DNA of 61,699 nt from Anaerolinea sp. (GTDB lineage: Bacteria > Chloroflexota > Anaerolineae > Promineifilales > Promineifilaceae), in contig JACSRF010000294.1 in NCBI GenBank assembly GCA_014879875.1, positions 1-61,699 on the forward strand, written 5' to 3'. The notes under the pieces are model-generated. The model was not told the origin of the DNA and made no database searches. It saw nothing but the letters and a program-made list of their open reading frames with translations. Positions 45,401 through 53,131 of the stretch are shown here, one piece after another (position 1 is the stretch's first letter; the number at the start of each line of letters is the position of its first letter). Position numbers and translations under genes: made by a program.

Positions 45401-48400
45401 AATGGCGTCTTGCAGCACGCCAAAGATTTGGTCGTCTACCTGCACCAGGCAGGAGTTGTATTCGTCGGCGCCCATGTCGGGACCGCCGTTGGTGGGGCGC
45501 AGGTCGTTGTCGTAGTCGTTGAAGATGCCAACGGCCGTTAAATTCGGATCGCCCACATCCACCCCAGGGGACTCTTCGAGTAGGTGATAATCCCGGTTGG
45601 CGGGGTCCATGTAAAGCGGCGCTTGTGAGATGGACCCGGGGCCAGCGACGGCCGTTCCTGCATAGTTCGGCGCATTGTTGTAGGCGTTGTTGTAGGCGAT
45701 GTCCGGGTTGGCGTTGGTGGTGTGAATGCCCGCGCCCGCGTTGCTGTCCAGGATGTTGCTGTGAATGCTGGCGCTGCCGCTGCTGTAGATACCGCTGCCC
45801 ATATTGCCGACAAAGGTGTTGTGCCAGACGCGCACGGCCGTATCCAGGTTGAACAAACCACCGCCCAGATTGCTCAGCGCAGCATTGCCATAGATGAAGT
45901 TGTTGCGCACATCCAGCGTATCCCCACTGTTAACCAGGTACAGCGCGCCGCCATTCCCGTTGGCGATGTTGTCGTATAACTGGTTCCCATCCAGGAACAG
46001 GATGCCATCGTTCTGGTAAATACCGCCGCCGTTTTGCGTGGCGCTATTATTGCCAAAGCGGTTGCCGCCGGTGAGGCGCGCCTCACCCGAACCGACAATG
46101 CTGTTATACAGGCCGCCGCCGTTGGCCGCCTGGTTGTACATCAGGCGCGAATTTGTCATTGTCAAAACGCCATCGTTGTACAGACCGCCGCCCAACTGCG
46201 CCGCGCTGCTGAGGATGTGCGTTTGCTGCAAGATGAGCGCGCCATCATTCCAGACGCCGCCGCCGCTGCCATTGCTGCCCCCGGCCGTCGCCGCATTCCC
46301 GTGCTGCAAAACGATGCGCGTGAGGGTGACGGTGACGCCGCTGTCAATGTACACAACCCGGCCACGCGACACGGCGTCCAGGGTGGCGGTGATATTGGTG
46401 CGATAGTTCCAAAAGCCGTCAATGGTCAGGTCTTTGTTTACAAATAGGGTTTGTGTGACGTCATCCACGCTGTTGCTGCGTGTGTGAACGCCGAAACAAA
46501 CGCCATCTACCTGTACGGTGTCCCCGACGGGGGCGACATCTACGGCTTGCTGCACACTGCCGTAGATGACATCGGGCGCGCTGAGGACGCGGGCGAAACA
46601 GCCGCCCACTTCATCTGCGCCCATGTCGTACCCCTGGTGCGACGGCCGTATATCTTCTTCAAAGTCGGCCGTGGTGGCGACGGCCGTACCCCGGTCTACC
46701 ACCGGCGAAATGTAAGGCAGGCTGAAGTCCAGCGCCGCCAGGTCCGTGAATTGGGGATCCACGTTGAGGTGGCCGGCCCCGCCGTTGACAATGGTCCCGC
46801 CAAAGTCCACCGCCTGGCCGTAAAAGTCATTGTAACGCACGACAGGCGTAGACCCCGGCGCGCCATATGCCCCGCCGACAGCGGTCGCCGTGTTGCTGAT
46901 GACGATGTTGTTGATCAGACTGGGGTTATTGGCGGCCACATAGAACGCGCCGCCCGTATTGCTGGCCGTGTTCCTGTAAATGGTGTTGTGGAAGAAGTTG
47001 TTGGCGCCGGCGGCATTGTAGAAGGCGCCGCCGTTGACGGCCGTATTCATATACACAAAGTTGTTTTGCACGGTAGTCACCGCGCCAGACGTATTGGCGA
47101 CATAGACGGCCGCGCCGCTGGTCGCCGTGTTGGAATAGACTCGATTGCCGCCATCAATGACGGCCGTGCTGTTGAGGCTGTAAATCGCGCCGCCATTGGT
47201 TGCTGTATGGCTGTAAATCTCGTTGTTGATAATGGTCGGTGTGGCATGGTCAATACAAATGCCCGCCCCATTGCCGTTGCTGCCACTGACCAGGCCGTTG
47301 ATGATGTGGAAGCTGTCAACGGTTGCGGTGATGCCTGGGCCAACGTAGATGACCCGCCCCAGCCCGCGTGCGTCAAGGGTTGTGACGTCCTCTTGTTCGG
47401 TGAAGAGCGGGTCCCAGCCCCCTTGCAGCGTCACCGATTTGGTGAGGTGGACCGTCACCAGGATGTTCCCGGTGTCGCCGCCGCAGCCGCCGCCGCTGCC
47501 GGTGTTGTAAGGATGGACGCCGCTGCATGTGCCCGCCACGCGCAGCAGATCGCCCGGCACGGCCACGTCTAAAGCCGCCTGGATGCTGCCATAGATGACG
47601 CCGTTCAGGGAGACGAGGCAGCCGACGACCTCATCCGCGCCCATGTCTGGCCCCTGGTTGGAGGGGCGGGGGTCGTTGTCGAAGTCACGGGTGACGGGGG
47701 ACGCCGGATCGCCCAGGTCAATGGCGTTGGCGGTGTTGGAGAGGTGGAAGTTGCCGCCGGGGGCGTCGGTGAAGCCGGGGGGGATGGGGCCGCTGTAGGA
47801 GTTAGCGCCCGGAGCGACGCCGACAACGGCCGTTCCCAAGTGCCCATAATAGTAGTTGTAATCAACATTTGGTGTGCTGCCGCTGACGGCAAAAATAGCC
47901 GGGCCAGAGGCGGCGCGGTTGTTGTCGAAAATGGTGTTGCGCAGCGCCGACGCGCCGGCGGCATTGTAGAAACCGCCGCCGTTAAGCCCGGCCGTGTTGC
48001 TGTAAACGGTGAGGTGTTGGAACGTCGCCAGGGGCGCACTGTTGTAGACGCCGCCGCCGTGTCCGCTGGCCGTATTGACGTAAACGACGGCGTTGGTGAC
48101 GACGGCGCTCCCCAGGTTGTTGTAGAGACCGCCGCCGGAAACGGCCGTGTTGCTGTAAATTCGCGTGCTGCCCATGTACAGCGCACCCGCATGGTTGTAG
48201 ACGCCGCCGCCGGCCGTAGTCGCCGTGTTGTTGGCAATGTGCGTGAAGGGCGACAGCGCGCGCTCGGTGGCCCCCACAGGCGTAGAGGAGCGGAAGGTGG
48301 GCGCGCCGGTATGATTGTAGAAACCGCCGCCCAACGCAGCTGTACTGCTGAGAATGCGCACGTCTACAAAAATGGCGCTGCTGTCGGCATTGTACACCGC

Positions 48401-51400
48401 GCCGCCGGCGTCTTCGCCCGCCGGACCACCGCCAAGACCGGACGCATCCCCATGGACAATGGTCAGCTCCTCAAGCACGGGCGCAATGGCGCCGCTGATA
48501 TAAAAGGCGCGCCCGCTCTCTTCCGGATCAATGATGGTGGGCACGTCGCTGCGCGCCGTGAAGTCATTGTTCCAGCCGCCCTGGATGGTGAAGCTCTGTG
48601 TGATGAAGACGGTTTGCTGGATGGGCTGCCCGTTGACTTCATACGTATTCACGCCGCGACAAATGCCGGTGACGCGAATGAGCGTGCTGGAGGCGGTGGC
48701 GGCCATGGCGTCTTGAATGCTGCCAAAGGGTTGGAGGATGCCGTCGCGTTGGGCGCGGCAGCCGGCCAATTCGTCGTACCCCATGTCATAGCCGTTGTCG
48801 GCGGGGCGGGGGTCGTCCTCGAAGTCAACGGTGACGGGGGTGTTGGGCGCGCCGACGTCTAACGCCGGGGAACCACGCTGCAAGCGGAACAGCATATCGG
48901 CGAACAAGGGGTTTTGCTGGATGTTGCCTGTGCCCAGGGTGACGCCGTTCAGCTCTGGGGCGCTGTTTTGCCAATAGTCGCTGTAACTGAGGGTGAGGGA
49001 GCCGCCGTTGACGTGAACAGCGCCGCCGGAAACGGCCGTGTTTTCAATGAGCAAGGTGTTGGCGACGACAACGCCATTAGCGGCCTGGTTGTAAATTGCG
49101 CCGCCATTACCCCCGGCCGTGTTCTGCACAAAGGTGTTGTTCCAAACGCTGATTTGCCCGCTGCCCAGATACAGCGCGCCGCCGTGGCTGTTGGCCGCAT
49201 TGTTGTGGAACAAATTGTTCTCGGCCGACAAGAAGCCGTTGTTCATGAAGAGTGCGCCGCCTTGCCCATTGGCAGATGGCGCGGAGTTGGCGTGGAAGCT
49301 GTTCTGCGCCAGGACGACGGTACTGTTTTGCACGTAGATAGCGCCACCGTTGATCGTCGCCGTGTTGGTATAGAACCAGCTCTGGCGCACGGTGAGCAGC
49401 GCGCTTTGCCCGGCATAGATGGCCCCGCCTTGCGTCCCCTGATTGTTCTGGAAGATGACGTTGGTGAAGGATGGCTGTGCCGAGTTGCCGACCAGGACGG
49501 CCCCGCCTGGCCCGGCGTTGTTCCCATTTTGCAAGGTCAGGTTGGCGATGGTGGGGCGCACGGCCACGCCGGGGGCTACGTTAAAGATGAACGTGCTGCC
49601 GTTGGCGTCTATGACAGTGAGATCGGGTTCTCCCTGGGCGAGGAAGTTGGTCGTCCAGCCGCCGCTGAGGTGAATGGTGTCGTTGAGGGGGATGCCGGAC
49701 TCGGTATACGTGCCGCGCGCGATGGAGACGGCATCGTTAAACGATGCCTGCCCGACGGCGTGCGCGACCGTGCGGCAGGGGAGGTTGATTTGGGTGCAGT
49801 TGTTGTTGGTATCGTCGCCGGCGGTGGTGACATAGCGCGCGCCGACGGTGGGTCTGGCGGTGATGTTGTCGGTGACGGTGGCGAAAACGGCCGTGTCATA
49901 CCCCGAAGTCGCTCGAATTCGGGTGATGTCGGAGAGACCGGCCGGGGCGAATTCCGGTACGGTGACGCGCACGCGCACCAGGCGGCTAGACCCGGACGGG
50001 ACGGTGAGTTGGAAGTTGTTCGACGGGAGCAGCTCCGCCCAAGTGCCGGTGCCGGGGACCAGAGAAATGGTGAAGGTGTCCACGGCGTCGCCGGTGTTGG
50101 TGAGGACGTGGGTGAGGGTGATGGTGTCGCCGGGCAGGACGGTTTGCGAATAGTTGGGGGTGAAGTTGAGGCCCGGCCGCGGGTTGACGGTAGAGTCTAC
50201 GATGACGCGGCGGAACGTGGTGCTGCTGAAGGTGGAGGTGGCGGTGATGATGGTGCGGCCGACGCTGAGGGCGGGGGCCGATTCGGGGACGAAGATGGTG
50301 GTTTGCACGCTGGCGCTGCCGCCGACCGGCAGGCTGGTGGCGGGCGGGCACGTGACCATCAGCCAGGCGGGGTCGGTGGCGCAGGTGAAGGTGTAGGTGT
50401 CGGCGACGGTTCCCTGGTTGCGCAGCGTGTGGATGAAGGTCGCGTTGCTGTTGCGCTCGACTATGTTGTTGAGGGCGGCCGGGGTCAGGTCGAAGGCGGC
50501 GAAGTCGGGGTAATACTCATCCGCGCCCACGTCCATGGCGCTGCCTGCATAGGGACGTGTTTGCCCTTCAAAGTCTATGTTGACGGCGGCAGGGGTAGAA
50601 GGGCTGCCGGCGTCACGGTTGGGGCTGTCGAAGGTGATGCGGTAGTTGTCGTCTGCCCGGTTGACAAATTGGGGATCCCCCATGATGGGGTCGGTGAAGA
50701 CGACGCTGCCGCTGACGCTGTCTTCAATGTTGTTGTAGCCGCCGGTGACCGCGCCGTTAGAGACGAAGATGCCGTTCATCCCGCCGCCACTGTTGAAGGC
50801 GACGATGGTGTTGTTGATGCTGCTGTTGGCGTAGATGGCGATGCCGCCGCCGTTGGTCGTGGCGCTGTTGTCGGCGATGGTGTTGTTCCAGAGGGTGCTG
50901 CTGCCGACGAGGACGAGGCCACCGCCGATGACGCTGGCCTGATTTTCGTAAAACAGGTTGCTGTAAAGGGTGACGGAATTAAATCCACCGAGGACATAGA
51001 GACCGCCACCATTGGCTGCCTGGTTGTTGTAAATTGTGTTGGCGTTGAGAACGGCCGTACCTCCATTACGGAGTACAATGCCCCCCCCTAAGCTCGCTGG
51101 GGCGGCATTGTTGTAAATCTGGTTCAGTTCTAGGGTGACGTTAATACTGCTGCCGACGCCACCGTCAACGGCAATGCCCCCCCCTTGCCACCCACTGCTT
51201 GTCTGGTTGTTGTAGATGTCATTGCCGATGATGGTTGCGCCGCCGCCGTCAAAAATGCCGCCGCCATAGTTGTCGGCGTGGTTGTCGTAGATGGCATTGT
51301 TGCGAATCAGGGGGGAGCCGCTGCCATTGTAGATACCGCCTCCCTGACCGTTGACGGCCGCTCCTGCGCGCCCATTGGTGATGTGGAAGTTTTCGATGGC

Positions 51401-51853
51401 GGGGTTGATCGCGCCCAAAATGCGCACAACCTGCGCGGCGTCCTGGCCGTCGAGAATGGTCTGGTTGGCGTCGCGGTCGGGCGGGTCGGCCCAGTTGGCG
51501 AGGTTGTAGCCGCCCCTGAGGGTGATGGCGGCGCTGACGGTGACGACGGCCGTTGCGCCAGCGCCGGCCCGCGTGTAGGTCCCGGCGGCGACGCGCACTT
51601 CGTCCCCATCCGTTGAGAGGTTAACGGCCGTGCGCAGCGGGCAAGGCGCGGCTGTGGTACAAGCAGTCCCACTGCCCCCTACGGTGACGTAGCGGATGGC
51701 CGTTTGCGCCTGGGAGGGGACGGCCGTTAAGAGCCAAAACAACAATACCAACCCGGTCATCGCTAATAAGGAGACAAGGCTGACAAACTGAATCCGCCGG
51801 CCAACGCCGTGATTCGCTTTGATGAATGTAGGGGACTGCTTGAGTAATTGCAT
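39494..51853 (-). CDS. Giant secreted beta-helix / Ig-like surface protein (4,119 residues)
   Basis: A signal peptide (to about residue 45, SQAQT) is followed by seven choice-of-anchor Q beta-helix modules. Their ends, marked by DxGxDE, lie at about residues 445, 1025, 1405, 1745, 2130, 2550 and 3150. Eleven NEW3/DUF11-like Ig modules (pattern YTHTxTNTGD) lie after modules 1 and 6 and in a run of seven at about 3155-3920. Then come TIYLPVIFK, a CARDB domain (about 3940-4055) and a Pro/Thr tail. AGGTG seven bases before the ATG at 51853 decides the start. An in-frame extension to 51988 runs through a repeat hairpin and is rejected. It has no membrane anchor. It is probably a surface adhesin or matrix fibre. 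Confidence 0.85.
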   Translation of the reverse strand: MQLLKQSPTFIKANHGVGRRIQFVSLVSLLAMTGLVLLFWLLTAVPSQAQTAIRYVTVGGSGTACTTAAPCPLRTAVNLSTDGDEVRVAAGTYTRAGAGATAVVTVSAAITLRGGYNLANWADPPDRDANQTILDGQDAAQVVRILGAINPAIENFHITNGRAGAAVNGQGGGIYNGSGSPLIRNNAIYDNHADNYGGGIFDGGGATIIGNDIYNNQTSSGWQGGGIAVDGGVGSSINVTLELNQIYNNAAPASLGGGIVLRNGGTAVLNANTIYNNQAANGGGLYVLGGFNSVTLYSNLFYENQASVIGGGLVLVGSSTLWNNTIADNSATTNGGGIAIYANSSINNTIVAFNSGGGMNGIFVSNGAVTGGYNNIEDSVSGSVVFTDPIMGDPQFVNRADDNYRITFDSPNRDAGSPSTPAAVNIDFEGQTRPYAGSAMDVGADEYYPDFAAFDLTPAALNNIVERNSNATFIHTLRNQGTVADTYTFTCATDPAWLMVTCPPATSLPVGGSASVQTTIFVPESAPALSVGRTIITATSTFSSTTFRRVIVDSTVNPRPGLNFTPNYSQTVLPGDTITLTHVLTNTGDAVDTFTISLVPGTGTWAELLPSNNFQLTVPSGSSRLVRVRVTVPEFAPAGLSDITRIRATSGYDTAVFATVTDNITARPTVGARYVTTAGDDTNNNCTQINLPCRTVAHAVGQASFNDAVSIARGTYTESGIPLNDTIHLSGGWTTNFLAQGEPDLTVIDANGSTFIFNVAPGVAVRPTIANLTLQNGNNAGPGGAVLVGNSAQPSFTNVIFQNNQGTQGGAIYAGQSALLTVRQSWFYTNTATINGGAIYVQNSTVVLAQNSFHANSAPSANGQGGALFMNNGFLSAENNLFHNNAANSHGGALYLGSGQISVWNNTFVQNTAGGNGGAIYNQAANGVVVANTLLIENTAVSGGAVHVNGGSLTLSYSDYWQNSAPELNGVTLGTGNIQQNPLFADMLFRLQRGSPALDVGAPNTPVTVDFEDDPRPADNGYDMGYDELAGCRAQRDGILQPFGSIQDAMAATASSTLIRVTGICRGVNTYEVNGQPIQQTVFITQSFTIQGGWNNDFTARSDVPTIIDPEESGRAFYISGAIAPVLEELTIVHGDASGLGGGPAGEDAGGAVYNADSSAIFVDVRILSSTAALGGGFYNHTGAPTFRSSTPVGATERALSPFTHIANNTATTAGGGVYNHAGALYMGSTRIYSNTAVSGGGLYNNLGSAVVTNAVVYVNTASGHGGGVYNSAPLATFQHLTVYSNTAGLNGGGFYNAAGASALRNTIFDNNRAASGPAIFAVSGSTPNVDYNYYYGHLGTAVVGVAPGANSYSGPIPPGFTDAPGGNFHLSNTANAIDLGDPASPVTRDFDNDPRPSNQGPDMGADEVVGCLVSLNGVIYGSIQAALDVAVPGDLLRVAGTCSGVHPYNTGSGGGCGGDTGNILVTVHLTKSVTLQGGWDPLFTEQEDVTTLDARGLGRVIYVGPGITATVDSFHIINGLVSGSNGNGAGICIDHATPTIINNEIYSHTATNGGAIYSLNSTAVIDGGNRVYSNTATSGAAVYVANTSGAVTTVQNNFVYMNTAVNGGAFYNAAGANNFFHNTIYRNTASNTGGAFYVAANNPSLINNIVISNTATAVGGAYGAPGSTPVVRYNDFYGQAVDFGGTIVNGGAGHLNVDPQFTDLAALDFSLPYISPVVDRGTAVATTADFEEDIRPSHQGYDMGADEVGGCFARVLSAPDVIYGSVQQAVDVAPVGDTVQVDGVCFGVHTRSNSVDDVTQTLFVNKDLTIDGFWNYRTNITATLDAVSRGRVVYIDSGVTVTLTRIVLQHGNAATAGGSNGSGGGVWNDGALILQQTHILSSAAQLGGGLYNDGVLTMTNSRLMYNQAANGGGLYNSIVGSGEARLTGGNRFGNNSATQNGGGIYQNDGILFLDGNQLYDNIANGNGGALYLVNSGDTLDVRNNFIYGNAALSNLGGGLFNLDTAVRVWHNTFVGNMGSGIYSSGSASIHSNILDSNAGAGIHTTNANPDIAYNNAYNNAPNYAGTAVAGPGSISQAPLYMDPANRDYHLLEESPGVDVGDPNLTAVGIFNDYDNDLRPTNGGPDMGADEYNSCLVQVDDQIFGVLQDAINYAESFAPGPFPDVKIARGSCRGVFTRSGVNQVAYISRNLTLIGSLRRSDFSDPDDYHNPDILALSTLIDAQGEGRALYIAPGATVTVSQVILVNGDAYAAGGGNNGGGTYHPGPGHLLFRLVETCQSTAENGGAYYGGAGSSAYISGAGTGFCEQALFNPRTEELTGWDWFGGPSFPPFWISIPNSANNGGAHYVASGATLDIVNHAIVYNEAAQHGGGLFNAGQLRIINGGFGWNSATNNGGGIYNSGELALYHNTLRDNEALGSGGGIHNAGTLILNSSIIYANTSGSGGGGLHSTSGGTLTHNNFNANLPDESNVGVGNNPIIGEPGLGGGGFILRQTSRNIDAADPILLLDEDDGGVWPDGGIDFDASNWFRPDVHPTYADLNPIHGYASDVGMDEYWKEFGCAALPVPEAQNTATVFPGDVVTYTVQVINVGFPSKLIPNVISHGYTDTISITLASQTQGWSELEDGVSQQYVLDYRDYDGNGDDRVSLVLTVTVPSTATLGTQEATTVRCQSASLPSRTATAVFRTNVGLVSALEVGPSYFTNADPGAVLTFTHTITNNGNGNVEALLVPNAGAAGLSTAVVVDDNGVPISETVTINSGQTITALLRVTILETAAAREIANPGLIALDTSDATNRGEVINSITVNAVSGTRHVAPGGDDAGNNCLVAQEPCATIQRAVDQAVAGDTILVAAGLYTDFSERVIGPDTFTQNVFIDKSVAIRGGYSVNEAPPFTTMAPITNAVTLNGESARRVLYISDGVTVTLSGLFIQDGYIDEADGTGAGIYNLGANLTITATWVLSNSARFGSGLYHVGGDLSVHSSVFAHGVTVNAAGAPGNGAGIYVITGSVLLENNTFAGNIVVDSSRQPDSPDDLGDGAAVYQADGVLTLYNNIFANNEKRAPFGSVITVFYGGSSAVANDYNLYHENSGSPGNVQTNFPTGAHDVAGDPHFIDEYYHIAATSAAKDAGTNVVSSASQVDFELDERPQGFGYDIGADERVLLMAFTFAPPTRTATIDPDTPHVYTHTITNVGDEADTYTFTRSSSSLTGAGWTHSLTPAEVTLGIGESAMVTLVVTGTTPNDVDTTTILATPASNATPRSVVDTTTISGTFGVDIGPSRSGSGAPNTSISYMHTLTNTGDLAQFGLRVTTANPTDWTVTIQPTQTALLDAGETTTFTVTVAIPAGTPAATIHTVEIEAYALLNPATTDTLTDITTVTAAYGLTLAPNNTSDVPAGSTAVYTHTLTNVGNIADTVTLTYTSMPAWDVTVNPPVVTNLAPGASTEVEVTVIVPPGTEGQIHVATITAQSQDVAVTATAVNTTTVTGGQGQLSVVIAPDNDGSGTAGETVTYHHTVTNTGDIPGSFTLTAVSDQSWVVAVIPTTLNLVAGASSGVTVTVNIPPTAATNTVDVTSVTVTDLGSTATDTAVNTTTVSSGVRRGVLITPTYQTGMGAAGETVTYTHRITNTGDISDSYQLVFTATWPTDLSMNNTPLLAPGAGVSLVVGVTVPSGVGNGEMDTAMVTAVSLSDPSITASANDTTIANLGDVGLSFEPDRESDGDPGDVLVYHHTLTNTSDVMLRSISLTAQSSQNWNVEVDPPTIADLPVGAARPVTVTVMIPANALRGSQDVTTVAANDVLGATGIVINTTSVLPAVYNVSITPNNTGSGAPGETHVYTHTVTNTGNVTETFTLSTVSNQGWPNSVTPNTIILTPNQSDTVTVTVTIPVNAVANTTDVTTVTVSTTTPETAVTASATDTTMATGEVPEGATIYLPVIFKQQPWCPPGVNTGVDLVVTGITVEPSAPVAGQAAAVSITIRNQGTVAVTYGNNFYLDFYVDRTPTYLLVGDLVWGVQATDVGAGESATFTGSFVFGSGSHQVWAQVDTDNTVNECPFENNNVLGITINATGMGVNQNVQPGIPENLPRYTPTPGFGSSSMVIPIPAPPGNPVAPPPGVFILPTATPVPTPQP

Positions 51854-51948
51854 GATACGACACCTTTTTTGAGAAAACTGGACAAAACTCAGAGGCGACT
51901 GCCTGATAAAAAACAAGGGTTTTTGAGGGTTTGTATGGTCTACAACCC

Positions 51949-52003
51949 GTGAAACGTGAAACGTGAAGCGTGACCAGAGATACATCACGTTTCACGTTTC
52001 ACG
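51949..52003. repeat. CGTGAAA heptamer inverted repeat
   Basis: CGTGAAACGTGAAACGTGAA is followed after about 25 bases by its reverse complement TCACGTTTCACGTTTCACG. The hairpin lies between the pilin gene and the giant protein gene, both transcribed leftward, and may reduce read-through. Confidence 0.75.
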
Positions 52004-52009
52004 CCAGCG

Positions 52010-52471
52010 TTATGGCGTCACGCGGTAGCTAAAACCGGTGTTGCCAATGGTTAACGTGCCAGGGCAGGTCATGCCATTAACGCTCGAACTGAGGCCAGAC
52101 ACAATTCCCAAATTGTTCGTTGTGCCTGACATAGCCGCACCACCGGACACGGCAATGCTGCCGGAGCTGGTGTTTTGAGCGACTGCGCCGTCTTGGGCGA
52201 CGAATACGGTGGCGTTGGTGATGGTGACGTTGCAGGCGCCTGGTCCGGCGGCCGTAACGTCAATTTCTGCCTGTAAGACCAGGTGTTCTGTGCCACTGTC
52301 AGTCAAAGATTGCCCATTGAAACCCCCGACCACCTCGGCATAGACTTTAACAACGGCCGTGCCTAAAATGGTAAGGATGATAATGATGGCAACTGCAACC
52401 AACACCAGGACAAGCGCATATTCTACAAGCCCTTGTCCCTCTTCCTTTTTTTGCTGCAAAAATTTTTTCAT
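52010..52471 (-). CDS. Flp-type (type IVb) pilin with C-terminal extension
   Basis: This 153-residue protein has a short charged leader and the prepilin motif EEGQG followed by LVEYALVLVLVAVAIIIIL, the hydrophobic helix of Flp/Tad pilins with Glu at position 5 after the likely cleavage site. Classic Flp pilins are 50-80 residues. Here about 100 extra residues form a Ser/Thr/Gly-rich beta domain with two Cys (CNVTI and MTCPG), perhaps a disulfide-stabilised head. GGAG precedes the ATG. No tad assembly genes are in the window. The giant surface protein gene lies immediately downstream, so the two may share transcription. Confidence 0.82.
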   Translation of the reverse strand: MKKFLQQKKEEGQGLVEYALVLVLVAVAIIIILTILGTAVVKVYAEVVGGFNGQSLTDSGTEHLVLQAEIDVTAAGPGACNVTITNATVFVAQDGAVAQNTSSGSIAVSGGAAMSGTTNNLGIVSGLSSSVNGMTCPGTLTIGNTGFSYRVTP

Positions 52472-52769
52472 GTAATGACTCCATTGATCAATTGAGAAAC
52501 AAAATAACCCCTTTTAAGAAAAAGTTGTATAGAATGTAAAAGATTTATGAGGGATTGTAAAGTGACTTTAGTCACTTGTCCACTTGTTGTAGATAGTAGA
52601 TTACTTTGGGAATTTGCAGAATGTGTGGTTTAATGAGGATTCCCGCCCCACGCCTATGCTGGGGGGAGATTTGGGATTTTCTCATAGCTTGTCAGGGGCA
52701 GGCCAATCGTAAATCGCAAATCGTTAATCGTAAATTCTATAGATTTGCCTGATGCTGTGTGAGGTTACG
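52472..52769. other. Divergent intergenic region with pilin promoter
   Basis: On the minus strand, TTTACA and TACATT with a 17-base spacer lie about 60-90 bases before the pilin start and are a candidate promoter. AAGTGACTTTAGTCACTT at 52560-52577 is a perfect palindromic hairpin upstream of it and a possible operator. Near 52705-52740, repeats of CGTAAATCG/CAAATCG form another short tandem array. Confidence 0.45.
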
Positions 52770-53102
52770 ATGCGTCTTTATGCTTTACTCGCATTTCGCT
52801 GCCCGCATTGTTTGCAGGGTAAGGTTTTTGCCGGATTGTGGCGTATGCACGCGGAATGCCCGGTATGCGGCATTCACTTTGAGCGCGAAGAGGGTTATTT
52901 CATGATGTCGGTGTTCATCGGCTATGTGATCAGCACCGCGCTGGCCGTGCCGTTGATCGTTGTTTGTTATGTGCAGCGCGCGCCGGTGTGGTGGTATGTG
53001 GGCAGTAATGTGCTGTTGTTAACCCTGTTGTCCCCGCTCATTTTTCGCTATTCGCGGATGATCTGGCTGCATCTGGATGAGTTGTTTGATCCGCGCGGGT
53101 AA
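52770..53102 (+). CDS. DUF983 family membrane protein
   Basis: This 110-residue protein has two CxxC pairs at the N-terminus (CPHC and CPVC, a zinc ribbon), the family motif HFEREEGYFMM and two transmembrane helices, all typical of DUF983. The biochemical role is unknown. In several bacteria it is near cytochrome oxidase assembly genes. GAGG five bases before ATG 52770 favours that start over ATG 52752. Confidence 0.85.
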   Translation: MRLYALLAFRCPHCLQGKVFAGLWRMHAECPVCGIHFEREEGYFMMSVFIGYVISTALAVPLIVVCYVQRAPVWWYVGSNVLLLTLLSPLIFRYSRMIWLHLDELFDPRG

Positions 53103-53131
53103 TCTGTTAATCCTGTCAATCTGTTGTCCTT

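Noticed and set aside
46451-48862. Other long plus-strand open frames (373 and 372 codons) antisense to the giant gene
   Set aside because: Same reason: shadows of repeated beta-helix codons, no recognisable family.
48914-51091. A 725-codon open frame on the plus strand, antisense to the giant protein gene
   Set aside because: It is a by-product of the GC-rich, repetitive sense gene. It has no ribosome-binding site or signal peptide and its residue use is skewed to Gly/Ala/Val/Asp. The sense frame has clear domain structure throughout.
51854-51988. Start of the giant protein 45 codons upstream at 51988
   Set aside because: The extension is encoded through the CGTGAAA heptamer hairpin and lacks a ribosome-binding site. 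The ATG at 51853 has AGGTG and begins a normal signal peptide.
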